Source: Ecdyonurus torrentis
Lineage: Eukaryota; Arthropoda; Insecta; Ephemeroptera; Heptageniidae
Assembly (NCBI GenBank): GCA_949318235.1
Contig: OX439132.1
Span: 45,044,361-45,108,360, forward strand
DNA length: 64,000 nt
Direction of reading: 5' to 3'
Shown here: positions 14,743 through 26,431 of the stretch, one piece after another
Position numbering within the stretch: position 1 is the first letter of the stretch
Layout of the letters: every line of letters begins with the position of its first letter
The notes under the pieces: model-generated
Database searches by the model: none
Told to the model about the DNA's origin: nothing
What the model saw: only the letters and a program-made list of their open reading frames with translations
Made by a program: the position numbers and the translations under genes

Positions 14743-15742
14743 TTAAACACAATATAATTTTGAAAGCTTCCTTATACTACAGTATAATTAAATATAAGAA
14801 AAAAAACATTTCGGTTTAAATTGCAAATTAAAAAAAAAAGAAAAAGATAATTGTAATTAAAGCACTCGATATTAAAAGTTATATTACGCGAAAATCTTTA
14901 ATTAAATAGATACAAAAAATGGGGAAGCAAAATTGCAAACACAAGGCTGCTAATGAAAGAATTTTACTGCTGTGATTAAAATGTTACCAAACTGTACCTG
15001 GATTACCTCTTTGTCAAGTCAATTAATTAACTGATCGGTAATACAAGTAATTAAAGATCATTACGTTTTATTATTATTATGTTAATTATATTATTTTGAT
15101 TTCTTTATTGTTATCCAAAAACAGATAATGTTACTTGTCCTATACATTGGTGGTACATAATATATAATTTGCATGATATACATAAAAATAAAAAACAAAA
15201 ATAATAATTATACATTTTTACACATTATTACAGAACACATTGCACAAAAGATTTGAAGTATAGTTTTCACAAAGCATTGTATGTTTTTCGTATGTTATTA
15301 TATGAGTCATGCACAATAAACATAAACATTCATTTTATTACATAATGAAGTAGCTTTTGGGGATAAATGAATTTTTTGAAACCTCATTAGTATAGGTTGA
15401 TATATAAAAGTAGTATACATTTCTTAATGATCTTCGTGAGCAATTAATTGTTATATGTGAAGTTATGAGATTATTAGGATTATCATCAGTTTTATAGCAT
15501 AGTGCTTTCTTTTTAAAAAAAAACATCAATCCAATAATCAATAATAAATTCATATTTTTAGATATCAGCTCAAAATTATCACTGTTATACTCTAATCGAG
15601 CTTTTTCATTATTATTATATATTATAATTAGATATAACTACAAAGATTTTTGCGTAATATAAAGCTTTCCACATACCGTGCTTTATTTATCTGTTACTTT
15701 TCTTTGATTTACAGAATAATGAAAGTTTTTTTTTCTGTGTAC

Positions 15743-15976
15743 AGTTTCGATCAAATGAATAGTTACCATTTAAACTCGATGTTTTTTACCGCGTTAAATT
15801 TTGTTTAATTTTGCAACCTTGTTTATGATTATTCATTGAACTCTATATTCTCAATCACATCTATATTCAAATTCATTGAGTCTATATATTGTAATAGTTG
15901 ACAAATACACCACAAGAAGTCACCTGTGATGCACTCAGGTAGACAATCCGGCGGATAAATATTTTGCTTGCTTGCT

Positions 15977-16021
<45 letters not shown>

Positions 16022-16463
16022 AAGAAATGCATTTAATGCTTTTTTTATGTTTCAAAATAACTGCTGACTAACCGATTTGCCCGATTAAGAGATTAAAATT
16101 AAGATTTTTTTTATCATTTATATCAATATGATTTGTAATGACAGCAATTTAGTAAGAAAATAGTTCGAAACTTGTTATCAAACAAATACTTAAAAGCATT
16201 TCTCACATGAGAGAGAGAGAGAATGAGCAAGCAAGCAAGCAAAATATTTACCCGCCAGATTGTCTACTTGAGTGCATCACAGGTGACTTCTTGTGGTGTC
16301 TTTGTCAACTATTACAATATATAGACTCAATGAATTTGAATATAGATGTGATTGAGAATATAGAGTTCAATGAATAATCATAAACAAGGTTGCAAAATTG
16401 AACGAAATTTAACGCGGTAAAAAACATCGAGTTAAAATGGTAACTATTCATTTGATCGAAACT
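15743..16463. repeat. 721-bp foldback element
   Basis: Arms of about 280 bp begin AGTTTCGATCAAATGAATAG and end CTATTCATTTGATCGAAACT. They include GCTTGCTTGCTTGCTC plus (CT)n on the left and (GA)n plus GAGCAAGCAAGCAAGC on the right. The flanks are GTAC (15739-15742, 16464-16467). In unit 1 the site is a single GTAC (7791-7794). Confidence 0.88.
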
Positions 16464-16671
16464 GTACGCTTTTGCAATCACGTAGTTTATTGATTTTGAT
16501 AGTCATTCTATGCTAGAAAATCAAAACTGGGTAGTTTTTCTCATGTATATTTTTTTTTCACGTAAAACAGCAAATATACAATTTTAAAATTAAAATCTTG
16601 TAACTCGTTTGAATAGTACTTCAAAAATTAGTAATTTTATGGCTAATAATAGTGCCTATACAGTCTATACT

Positions 16672-16876
16672 TGTTATGTTAGGCAAAGTATGTTTATACT
16701 TTAGCGCTATAATGCAGCAATGCATTATGGTCCTGGTAAGAGAGCTAGACCATCATGGCTGAAGATACTGTGTACCTGAAATACAAGTGTTGTATAATAG
16801 CCTCGTTCTTATCAATAAACTCCTCTTGCGAACCCGAATCTACGGTCTTATTATTTAATAAGTACCCAACATAGCA
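16672..16876 (+). repeat. 5' LTR
   Basis: 205 bp, TGTTATGTTAGG to CAACATAGCA. It carries AATAAA-like sequence (ATCAATAAACTCC) in a position expected for the R region signal. Confidence 0.9.
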
Positions 16877-16895
16877 TGGTGTCAGAAGTGCTTCG
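16877..16895 (+). other. Primer binding site
   Basis: TGGTGTCAGAAGTGCTTCG begins at the base after the LTR; TGG pairs with a tRNA 3' CCA. I do not assign the tRNA. Confidence 0.6.
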
Positions 16896-19800
16896 TGTAT
16901 TCGAGGAGGAAAAGGCAAGAAAACGGGGAAGAAACAGAAGGCGATGAGTCGGCGTGGTTCTGAACACGCGACCATGTGGCTGCTGCGAATTTGGACTAAT
17001 TACACCTTTGTAATTAACGCTGTAAGGTAATGGTTGTAAATGTAAACATCCAGCTGTAGTGTTATACCTTACAGACAGAGTTTGGACTAATCTCTCAGTG
17101 AAAAATTCGTCAAAATTTAATTTTATATATTTACATGAGAAGATTACGTAATACGCAGTGGTGCCAACATAGAAGATTTTAGATTAGACTGATGGAAAAA
17201 TTTAGTGAATTCTACTAAATTTAGTAAAGTTCCGAGTCTGTGTTAATACATGAATTTATGTATGTATAGTTATGAATATAATCTTCTAAGTTTATGCACA
17301 GTAGAAATATCAGCAAGATTATCATTGGAAGGGCAGCTCGTTCCAGCTAAATTCTACTCGGAAAGTAGGTACGAGAGACGAGACGACTAAAGTTTCGTCG
17401 GGTGGAAAGGTTTCACCTACGTATCTAATGGAGAGCCGAGCTGAGTGAACAACAACAGTTGTAGGAATGGACCTATGTACATCAAAGAAACCTCATCATG
17501 CAATAAGGAAGTCCCTAGGTTGCTACTCTTTTTTGGGGAAAGGAGAAGGAGGATAGACTCTGCAGGCAGCGGAGTACATGTGACGTGACAAATCAGTTGA
17601 TTGGCAAGTGTAAGTGCACATACGTCTGATGTGGTATATAGGATAGTTTAAAAAGTAAACTAAATCCAATGATAAGTAGTTAACGTGATAATAGTAAAGT
17701 ACGTATGTAGAAGTTGTAACTATTTTGCTGTTACACACCCCTCAAAGTATAACTTGTGTAAGTTGAATGCTGTATATGGTTAAAGTATAGGGCAAGTATT
17801 TATCAATATTTGATGTTAATCGTTGCTGTAAGTGTAAAGTAACATTAGAAATCGCCGCTACAACAGCATGCAAGAAGCATAGGAGTCAAGTTAATAAATA
17901 AGAATTGTTTTTATATTGATAATCTCATAATTTGTAATATGTAATGTATATTTACTGACAAATTAGTGGATGGGCTAAAAGTGGTCTTGTGTAATTCTTA
18001 ATTGTGTATAGAAACCAAGTACGTCATTATGTTTTATGCCCACAGGTTAACGTCAATATAGTATTGGGGGTTGACCTATGGTAAAGGTATATTGAAAGTC
18101 TCCTATTGCAATCTACTTAATTGCTGATGCTATGATAAAATATTTTGTTGTTATTTATCAAGTTGAGACTTTACGTTCAAGTCTGTGTATGTTTACGTGT
18201 GGTAAATTATTGGTCTAATAATTAAATTAGAATAAGGTAAACATAAAGAATAATACATAGCAAAGTTGTAATGCATATGTTATTCTGGGCATAGCAATAA
18301 GTAAGAGTAGGTTTCTAAACAATAGTATAGTAAACATGTAATAACTCCTTGATCAGTCGTAAAATTTTAAAAGTAAAATGTTTAAGTTCAAAGTAAGGGA
18401 CCGTTAATTGTAAAATCCTAGCTAGGTCTGTTATATCTTTGAAAATAATAATAATGGAAATGATATGCTTTAACAATAAGTAATGGTAAAATGTCAAGTA
18501 GGTTCGATATACCTTAATGTAATGTTATGTTGTAAAAGTGCATATTAAGTAAATACAAGGAGTACAGTAATTTAAAACAGTAAATTTTGGAGCTCAGAAG
18601 CATGAAATTAATTAATTAATTAATATTTGATGTAAGCTAGAATCATCATTGAGTTCTAAAGTAACTTAGAGAGTAATTGTATCATCAAATAAATTTAGTG
18701 CATTTTGATAGCTTGCGTGTATGAAACACTTGTAACTAGCATGAAGGCAGATCAGTCATTAGCTTATAAAAATAAGTATTTTATCATAAGACCTTTATAC
18801 TGTTTAAATTTGTTAATAATGTTATGTTTGGTACTATAGTATTTAGTAAACCAAAAGGTTAACAAGTTAGCTAGTTATGTTGTCAATTGAAATTTATAAT
18901 TAGAGCAAACCAGTAGGGAAGGTATTAATTAATTTACTGTAATTGAAAAAAAAAAAAAGTTAAGTGTAAAATTTTTAATTTGTTTACATTAGCTCAGGCA
19001 GGAAAAGTAGTTGCAGTTAAGCTGCAAACCTGCATGCAATTTGTTAGTTGAAATTGTGTTGTATGTATTATTTTGCATAATAATAATAATGTGTGTTTTC
19101 GTTACAGTAAATACATCCCGCATAAGCCAGTGGCATAAGTGGCCTAGGCTGTTATATCATGTATAAACCTGGCAAGAGTGGAGGTGAGGGCCCAGATGCA
19201 TAGAAAGTTGCAACCCTTATGAACCTTCGGGGACTGGTATAGTAAGCTCTGATGGGGTCGGCACAGGTTATATTAAGTATACCCTGCCTTTACCAGCCGC
19301 CGCAAGGTCAGACCAAGTAGTCTGATAAAGTATGATGCAATTACAAAGGTAATAAAAATCAGTCAAGTCCAGTTAAGAGATTATGATGTAAAAAGTGTTC
19401 ATCGCAAAGTAATATCTTGATTTGTGTTGAGTCTAGTTTTGTAAAATCATTAGATAATGTTTTTGCTTGTATTTGTTTATGTAACTTAATAATTTCTTTA
19501 AATTAGCATTGATTTACCACTGGTTTGAAAAAAAAAAAAAAAAAAGTTAGTAAAGGAAGTCCAGTGCGTAAGCTGTCAAAAAGTAACAGCTGTAAAATTT
19601 GCAAGTAAAGTATCACTAGACATAAAATATTGTATTGTACAATGTAAATACGGAAAGGACTGACTGATACAATCAAATACGTATCCAGTATTTTGATGTA
19701 ATTAATTTGAAAAATGAGTTGTTTGTTCAAAATATGAATTTTGTAATTTAGCCATTTCTAAATCAGTGAAGAACTTAAAATGAGGAAGTCAAAATGTTTG

Positions 19801-20422
19801 TATTAGGTTTGACGTGCAAGTTCTAAAAAGCTAATTTTGTTCAAAATAAAGAGTCGTTGAGTTGTAAACCAAATTATGTCAAGTTAATTCATAATATAGT
19901 ATGTCAGCTTGATTCTAATAAAATTGATTGTAAATCTGGATAAGTGTTAAGTGCAGTAATATAAATTTTGGTTATTACATTTTTTTTCTCTTCAAAAAAA
20001 AAAAAAAAAAAAAAGGAGAGAAAGATAGGGATGTAGGTAGAATCAGGGGTTGATTCTACCTGTTGTTAAATTTATTGGTTTAGGCTCAGATACAGCTTAA
20101 GGATATGTACTGAAGCCTATTGTAATGTTTGTGTTATTGAAAACGTTAGGCTGTGTTTGTACGTTAGCAAGCCTAGACGTTGACGTCATTTATGTATGTA
20201 ATGTATGCATGTTCGTAAGACAATATAATATAGTTTCTGAATTGTTAAGATTATTGAAAGTTGATCTATTTTGTATAAGACTGTATACAATGAAATGAGT
20301 TGTAAAAAAATAGAATTGATTTGTCTTGCAATTGGTTTATTGTCTGTATGTTTGCAATTACATGTGGTGCATAAATAAATGTATTAAAAAAAAAAGAAAA
20401 AAAAAGAAAAAAAAAAGAAACA

Positions 20423-20627
20423 TGTTATGTTAGGCAAAGTATGTTTATACTTTAGCGCTATAATGCAGCAATGCATTATGGTCCTGGTAAGAGAGCTAGA
20501 CCATCATGGCTGAAAATACTGTGTGCCTGAAATACAAGTGTTGTATAATAGCCTCGTTCTTATCAATAAACTCCTCTTGCGAACCCGAATCTACGGTCTT
20601 ATTATTTAATAAGTACCCAAGATAACA
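20423..20627 (+). repeat. 3' LTR
   Basis: 205 bp. It differs from the 5' LTR at four positions seen by eye (two around CTGAAAATACTGTGTGCC, two near the end). Confidence 0.9.
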
Positions 20628-20904
20628 ATACTGATGTATCAGTGAAGATTTAAAATTATATAAGTAAGAAAATTAAATAATAATAATAAACATATCCGAG
20701 CAAAGTGAGAAATTTTTTATGAATATTTCTCCTAAAATACTATTTTTGTTGCAACATGTTTGTTCAAATTTTTATTTTGTTATCTCTTTTCCAAATCAAT
20801 ATAGGGGAAGTTTTAATCCCCACCCCCTAGCTACGTTACTGATATATATATATCTATATATATTACTATTTATTCTAAATGTATTTACTATTCTTTATTT
20901 TTAC

Positions 20905-21058
<154 letters not shown>

Positions 21059-21588
21059 CCTATAAAAAGTAATAAAAAATCGTGCTGATTTAAAAAAGCT
21101 GTTAAAATTAAAAAAATACCAACAGTTAATAATATAAAAAATAAAATTAAAGTTCAAATTAAAGTGCTCGCCATTCAGTTACACAAGTGTAGATAAACAA
21201 ACAATTTTACTTGCTTAGTTTTGAAGCTGTGATGTAAAGTTGTGGTCACTTTGTGTGGTCATGCACACTGACCACTATAACTGACTGCTGTGCTCGACAA
21301 TTAACTTTCAGCAACTTCAATAGTTTTGAATTTGCATAACATTGTGACATAACAAGCTTATATGCGGCTTAAAAACATATGGTTGAAAACAATAGGACAG
21401 CTGAGTAAAAAATGAGGTGTGCAGTGGCGGGGGCTGTTGTTTTTTTCAAACGAAGAAAATAAAAAGGTTCATATTAATAATCAGAGATTGAGATTTTTGA
21501 TATTTTTCAACGTTATAAACCACATCTGGCACTTCCTGACATTATTTATTTCCTTTATTTATTAAGTTAAATGTAAGTAGATCATGTA

Positions 21589-21723
21589 CAGTCATTCCAA
21601 TAAAAAATAAAATCCTATTGGCATATGTATTTAGATAGAGTTTTGCGTCAAATGAAATCTCCATCTGATAGCATTGAATGGCCATATAAGCCAATACAAT
21701 TTTATTTTTTATTGGAATGACTG
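21589..21723. repeat. 135-bp TA-flanked MITE
   Basis: Ends are CAGTCATTCCAATAAAAAAT and ATTTTTTATTGGAATGACTG, flanked by TA on both sides. The homologous place in unit 1 (around 10171-10185) lacks it. Probable Tc1/mariner-derived. Confidence 0.85.
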
Positions 21724-22047
21724 TACATGAACAAAAAACAATTCTCATGAGATTTTGTTTTCTCTTTCTTGTTGACCCCGTGCGGATAAACAAACCGTAC
21801 ACAAATTTTCACAGCTGGCTATAAAAAACACAGCTTACCCATCCCGAGCAAAGACGAGAGCTACCTATAAAATGAAATGAAAAAAACACTGAGGATTTTT
21901 AATATATGACATATGAGTAAAAAACAAATAAAATTGTTTGTTTGTTTGTTTTCCTTTAGACAAAAATAAATACTTAATAATTATTTTACTATAGCTTGAT
22001 TATTTTCAGCACACTTTGTTTAATACAGCATAATTCATGATATATCA

Positions 22048-22396
22048 TTAAAGCCATAGACCACATAAAACAACATGTGCTTTTTAATGAATAAACATGA
22101 AATGGGATCTTCAAAACGGATGACAATTTTTACCAGAATGTTATTGTAGCCCCACGAGAGAGCGTGAAAAAACTGTAAAGTATGCAATTTGCGTGACAAT
22201 TCATGTTTATGACGTCAGAAACATGCAAAAATCAATATGAAAATGTTGTGCGGGTTGCATTAATCGAATTTTCTAATCTCTGCTACGGGACTACTCTTGG
22301 GGTTTTGAGACAAACTAACGCTATTTTTGTAAATCCCATCAAGTGTTTTGTTATATAAATGCTTATGTTTTTCTATGGTCTACTCCTTTGGCTTTA
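22048..22396. repeat. TTAA MITE family B, copy 4
   Basis: TTAAAGCCATAGACCACATA at the left; CTATGGTCTACTCCTTTGGC then TTTAA at the right. Full internal family words. Confidence 0.75.
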
Positions 22397-22644
22397 ATTA
22401 AGCATAATTTTAAATTACGTAATTTATTCTTTCCGTTCAGACAAAAGTATTTTTTTGAGTCGGGTTACCATGGTGACCAAACAATTTCAACAACCCCGTT
22501 TTGTTTGGAGTTTATTTCTGCGCGCTTCATGTAATGTAAGCTCAATCTTATGTGTATGCCTAAAATATGGGGTTGGCAATTCTCTGTTACAAGTACTCAA
22601 GCGTCAATTAGAGAAATTCACCCGAGAAGCGACAACCCCGTGTT

Positions 22645-22999
22645 TTAAAGGAATAGACCAGAGAAAAAGATAAGCATTTTTATCACAAAACACTTGATGG
22701 GACGCATAAATAACTTTAGTTTGTCTCAAAACACAGAACTGTATCTCCGTAGCAGCGATCAGAAATTTCAATTTATGCAACCCGCACAACATTTTTCATA
22801 CTAATTTTTTGAATGTTTCTGACATCATAAAAATGAATAGTCACGCAAATTGCATACTTTACAGAATTTTCACGTTCTCTCGTGGGGTTACATTAACATT
22901 CTGGTAAAAATTGTCAACGTCAACAGTTTTGAAGATCCCATTTCGTGTTTATTCATTACAAAAAGCACATTGTTGTTTTATGTGGTCTATGGCTTTATA
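22645..22999. repeat. TTAA MITE family B, copy 5 (inverted orientation)
   Basis: Starts TTAAAGGAATAGACCAGAG and ends TTTATGTGGTCTATGGCTTT. Copies 4 and 5 face each other, about 250 bp apart. Confidence 0.75.
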
Positions 23000-23589
23000 A
23001 GCAGACCCGCATACGCAATAGAGCAAGTAAACATCACTTTATTCAAAGACACAAATAGCAGAATTAGCAGACCAGTAGAGACTATTCTAAGACATCAATC
23101 ACAAAGCTCGCCTATAAGCACCTTTTTAGTGACCTTTTTTCCCTGATGGATGCCTATATAAGAATGGTTTGATGCCTAAATAAGAATAAAAAGAAAAACA
23201 GAGGCAACTTTAAAATTTTCAGGGGGATGAGTGAGGTTAATCTTTGAAATTAAAGAAACATTTAGTTTTTTTATTAATATAAAGTGTCACTTTCCTAATT
23301 ACATTCACTGTAATCTCCTTAACTCCTCAAAAATTCAGATTGGAGGTTTTTTCTTCCATTCTGAAATAAGCACACAAATCTAAAAAGATGCTGTTTATTT
23401 AAATACATGCGATTTATTTTTCTGATAATTCTTAATACTTTTAACAAATCTGCAATATGCAGAAAATTTGAATATTGAAAAGCTTTAAGGCTGCATGTTC
23501 TGAATTTAAATTGTGTTACTTTTTTTTATTTTTTATTATTATTCTTTAACTCGATCATAAGGCCAATTTTTTTTTAAACGTAATAGTAA

Positions 23590-23830
23590 TATCATATAAC
23601 GCAACGCAGTAGTAATATATATATTTGGTGTACAGTATTTCAAACGACCAAAACAAAATTTTTATTTATTCTGATGTATAAAAGTGGTTCTGAATTATTT
23701 TGCTAATAATTTTTCAAAACTATTTTTAGCTGATTTTTTTTTTTTTTTTTTTTTTGTAAGACAAAAGTTTACATTTTTTATATTAATTGCTTGTTTAGCT
23801 ATGCATCCGAATTTGAGTAGGCTATATGCA
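23590..23830. repeat. Direct repeat, left copy
   Basis: Words ATATTTGGTGTA, TTTCAAACGACCAAAAC, TTGTAAGACAAAAGTTT and GCATCCGAATTT recur in order at 24292-24440. Local duplication of unknown origin; the rest of 23000-24790 shows nothing else. Confidence 0.6.
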
Positions 23831-24291
23831 AGTACACAAGCAGTTATTGCATTTCAGTTAATATTTTTAATATTTTATTTCCCAGTAAGAAAAACAGTTG
23901 TTTTCTGTAAATGTCTACATTTTTAGATCGAATGAATTAGAGTAAGGCGAGGTCTAGGTTTGTGAGTTTTTATTTTTTTAAATTTTTGTCTTCAATGTAA
24001 TTATATAGTAAGGCTTTTTTTATATATCTAGAAAAAGTAGAAACCTCCATTTTTCTAAAATAAAATAAAATACAAATAATTTGTCATATAAATGATTAAA
24101 AGTATAAACAAAAGAACCGAAACAGCTATTTTAATTCATTTCTTATTGTAATAAACATTTAATAAATATAGTTTCCGTTTTTAAAAGGATAAAGAAATAA
24201 AGTAAAAACTTTTCATAAATATTTATTTATGTATAATAGAAGAATATAAGATAGAATGATAAAGTTCTAAATTTTTAATTCGTGTGTATAA

Positions 24292-24440
24292 TTATATCAT
24301 AACGCAGTATATAGTGATATTTGGTGTATTTCAAACGATCAAAACTAAATTGTTTTTTTTTTGTAAGACAAAAGTTTAAATTATTTGTATTGCGTGTTTA
24401 CCTGCATCCGAATTTACGAATCTGCGCAGGTAGCTATATA
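24292..24440. repeat. Direct repeat, right copy
   Basis: Shorter, diverged copy of 23590-23830. Confidence 0.6.
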
Positions 24441-24797
24441 TTAAAAAGTAATTTTGCGAACACTCCTCGATGATTTTTTCCGAATACACTCTAATCTGCG
24501 CTTGAGCATTCCCTGGCGGATGCGAACCTGAATTTAAATCCAATTTCAAAATTTAAATATATACCAATTCAAATTTTAATTCAAATATAAATTCAATTTC
24601 CAATTTAAATTCTATAAAAATGCTGAGGCCAAACTTTTAAATACAAATTTTAAATTTTGTAATATTTTCACATTTTCAGGGGCTTATGAGGAGGGGGGGG
24701 GGAGATTTATCAATTAAAATTTATATTATAATTAAAAGCGCTGAACACCTTTGGGTGATGACTTCATTAAATTCTAAGATAATATATATGTTAAAAA

Positions 24798-25325
24798 TAG
24801 AGCTGTAAAAAACTCGAAATATTTTTAACCCGGGCTGAAATTTTTTAGCCCGGTTTGACTCGAAACCCGGGTTTAGCTTGAAATCGAGCTTAAACTCGAA
24901 ATACGAGCCAAAGCTCGGAAAGCTCGATAATTGAGCCAAAGTTTAAAAACGAGTTTTCGAGCCTATGAAGCAAAAAGCTCGATTTTCATTATGAAAAAAT
25001 TGTTTTTTGGATGATAAAAGTCATAAATAAAATAAAATAATTTTTAAAAATATTTTAAACAACTTATTTTGCATGATAGAATACTAAAAACACCATTTTA
25101 AACAATAATTACAAACTTTTTTTCTTTTCTTTCTTCAAAAAATTTTCTTTAGCTCGATTTATTTTCAAAAGCTCGTTTTTTTTACGAGTTATTCACGAGC
25201 TCAACTCGAAAAAGCTCGTTTTCGAGCTAAAAGCTCGAAACCCGGGTTGACCATTTTCAAAAAAACGAGCACCCGAAGATTTTGACCCGGGCGGGTGCTC
25301 GACCCGGTTTAAATTTACAGCTCTA
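24798..25325. mobile_element. hAT-type MITE (TAGAGCTGTAAA ends)
   Basis: 528 bp. Ends are TAGAGCTGTAAA and TTTACAGCTCTA, with a perfect 8-bp target duplication GTTAAAAA on both sides. Subterminal CCCGGG and AGCTCGAAA words are repeated in both orientations. It lies just upstream of the SMYD4-like gene. Confidence 0.9.
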
Positions 25326-25389
25326 GTTAAAAAGTAATGTAGTTTTTTTTTCATATAATTTATTATATTGGAATTTTTAATTTTGTACA

Positions 25390-25760
25390 CCTATACCTAT
25401 CTTATATAGTATTGGCCATGCTTGACTTCGGTGATCGCCTTGAAGGTTCCTGGACCATGCTATCTTGTCATCTATCATCTTGTAATAGATGGTTGAATGT
25501 TCTACTTATATTTTATAATTTTATACATACTTTATTCGATAGTTTAGTTAGTTTGAAATGGTGCGCGGTCGTGGTAGTGGCGTGGCGTCGTGGCGAGTGG
25601 TGAACTTTTGAAAAGCGCCCTTCTGTTGTTTCATGCAGCTGTTTGTATCATTTACGCGCGAAAGTAACCATGTGGAAGCAGTGTAATTAATCTTCTCATT
25701 ATTTTACAATTACACAATTATTTTTGTAATAAATAACTCGTGAAAATTACAGAAATCAAA
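25390..25760 (+). promoter_or_regulatory. Probable 5' region of the SMYD4-like gene
   Basis: This is the only GC-richer patch in the area (25560-25610), lying between a hAT-type MITE and the first coding exon. No clear TATA box is seen. The position suggests core promoter and 5'UTR, possibly with a short intron ending at 25753. Inference from position only. Confidence 0.35.
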
Positions 25761-26431
25761 ATGTCAACATCACCGTTTGTAGAAGCTTTTGAAAAATTAC
25801 TGCAACTTCTTGAAAGTAAGCCTAAATTAAAAGCCAAAGTTGAACGTGAATTTCCTCGAGCTAAAGATGACGCTGAACGAGTAGCTTTGGTTGCACCTCT
25901 CTTAAGAATGATTGACTTTTCACCTATTAAAAATGAACCAGAAAAATCAGAAGAAAAAGCTTTATATTATCGTGAACTTGGTAATACATATTTTGGTAAA
26001 AAAGATTACACAAATGCATTAATTAATTATAATACCAGTATATCTTATGCTCCATTTACATTAAATTCAAAACCACTCTCATTTGCATTTGCAAATCGTT
26101 CAGTTACATTAAAATCAATGGGAGATATTAAACAAAGTATTGGTGATTGTAAAAGAGCTTTAGTATTTGGTTACCCTGAAGAACTTCAGTATAAAATATA
26201 CTTGAGAATGGGACAGTGTTATCAAATAATGTGTCAACGTACAGAGGCTAAGAGTAACTTATTGAAATGTAAAGAGTTGCTAAGTAAATCTGATTTGACA
26301 GAACCGAAATTATCGGAGATTGAGAGTCAGGTAGACAAAATGTTGTCATTATTAGAGGCGCCAGTAGGTCGAAGTGACAAGGTGCCCGTGAACTTGGATG
26401 ACAGTCTGCAGAAGGAAGAGCTCGTAGTTCG
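25761..26431 (+). CDS. SMYD4-like exon 1 (TPR region)
   Basis: It encodes residues 1-223 plus two bases of codon 224. The donor is TTCG|GTACGT. The exon holds the TPR-like helices and no SET sequence. Base composition is clearly less AT-biased than its surroundings, and the reading frame is open throughout. A TTAA-bounded MITE begins only 24 bases after the donor. Confidence 0.9.

Larger units (their letters stand above)
16672..20627 (+). mobile_element. Non-coding LTR retrotransposon (LARD/TRIM-like), 3956 bp
   Basis: Two 205-bp LTRs (16672-16876, 20423-20627) start TGTTAT and end ATAGCA or ATAACA. The element is flanked by a perfect 5-bp duplication ATACT (16667-16671, 20628-20632). A primer-binding-like site TGGTGTCAGAAGTGCTTCG follows the 5' LTR at once, and a purine-rich AAAAAGAAAA tract precedes the 3' LTR. 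The 3.5-kb interior has no gag or pol ORF, so it needs proteins from another element. The LTRs differ at about four positions, which suggests recent insertion. Confidence 0.92.

Noticed and set aside
22850..23146. 98-codon ORF and similar frames beginning MHTLQ (also 37-267, 33661-33846, 49345-49596)
   Set aside because: They are the same stretch of TTAA family B MITEs translated in each copy; frames are broken differently in different copies.
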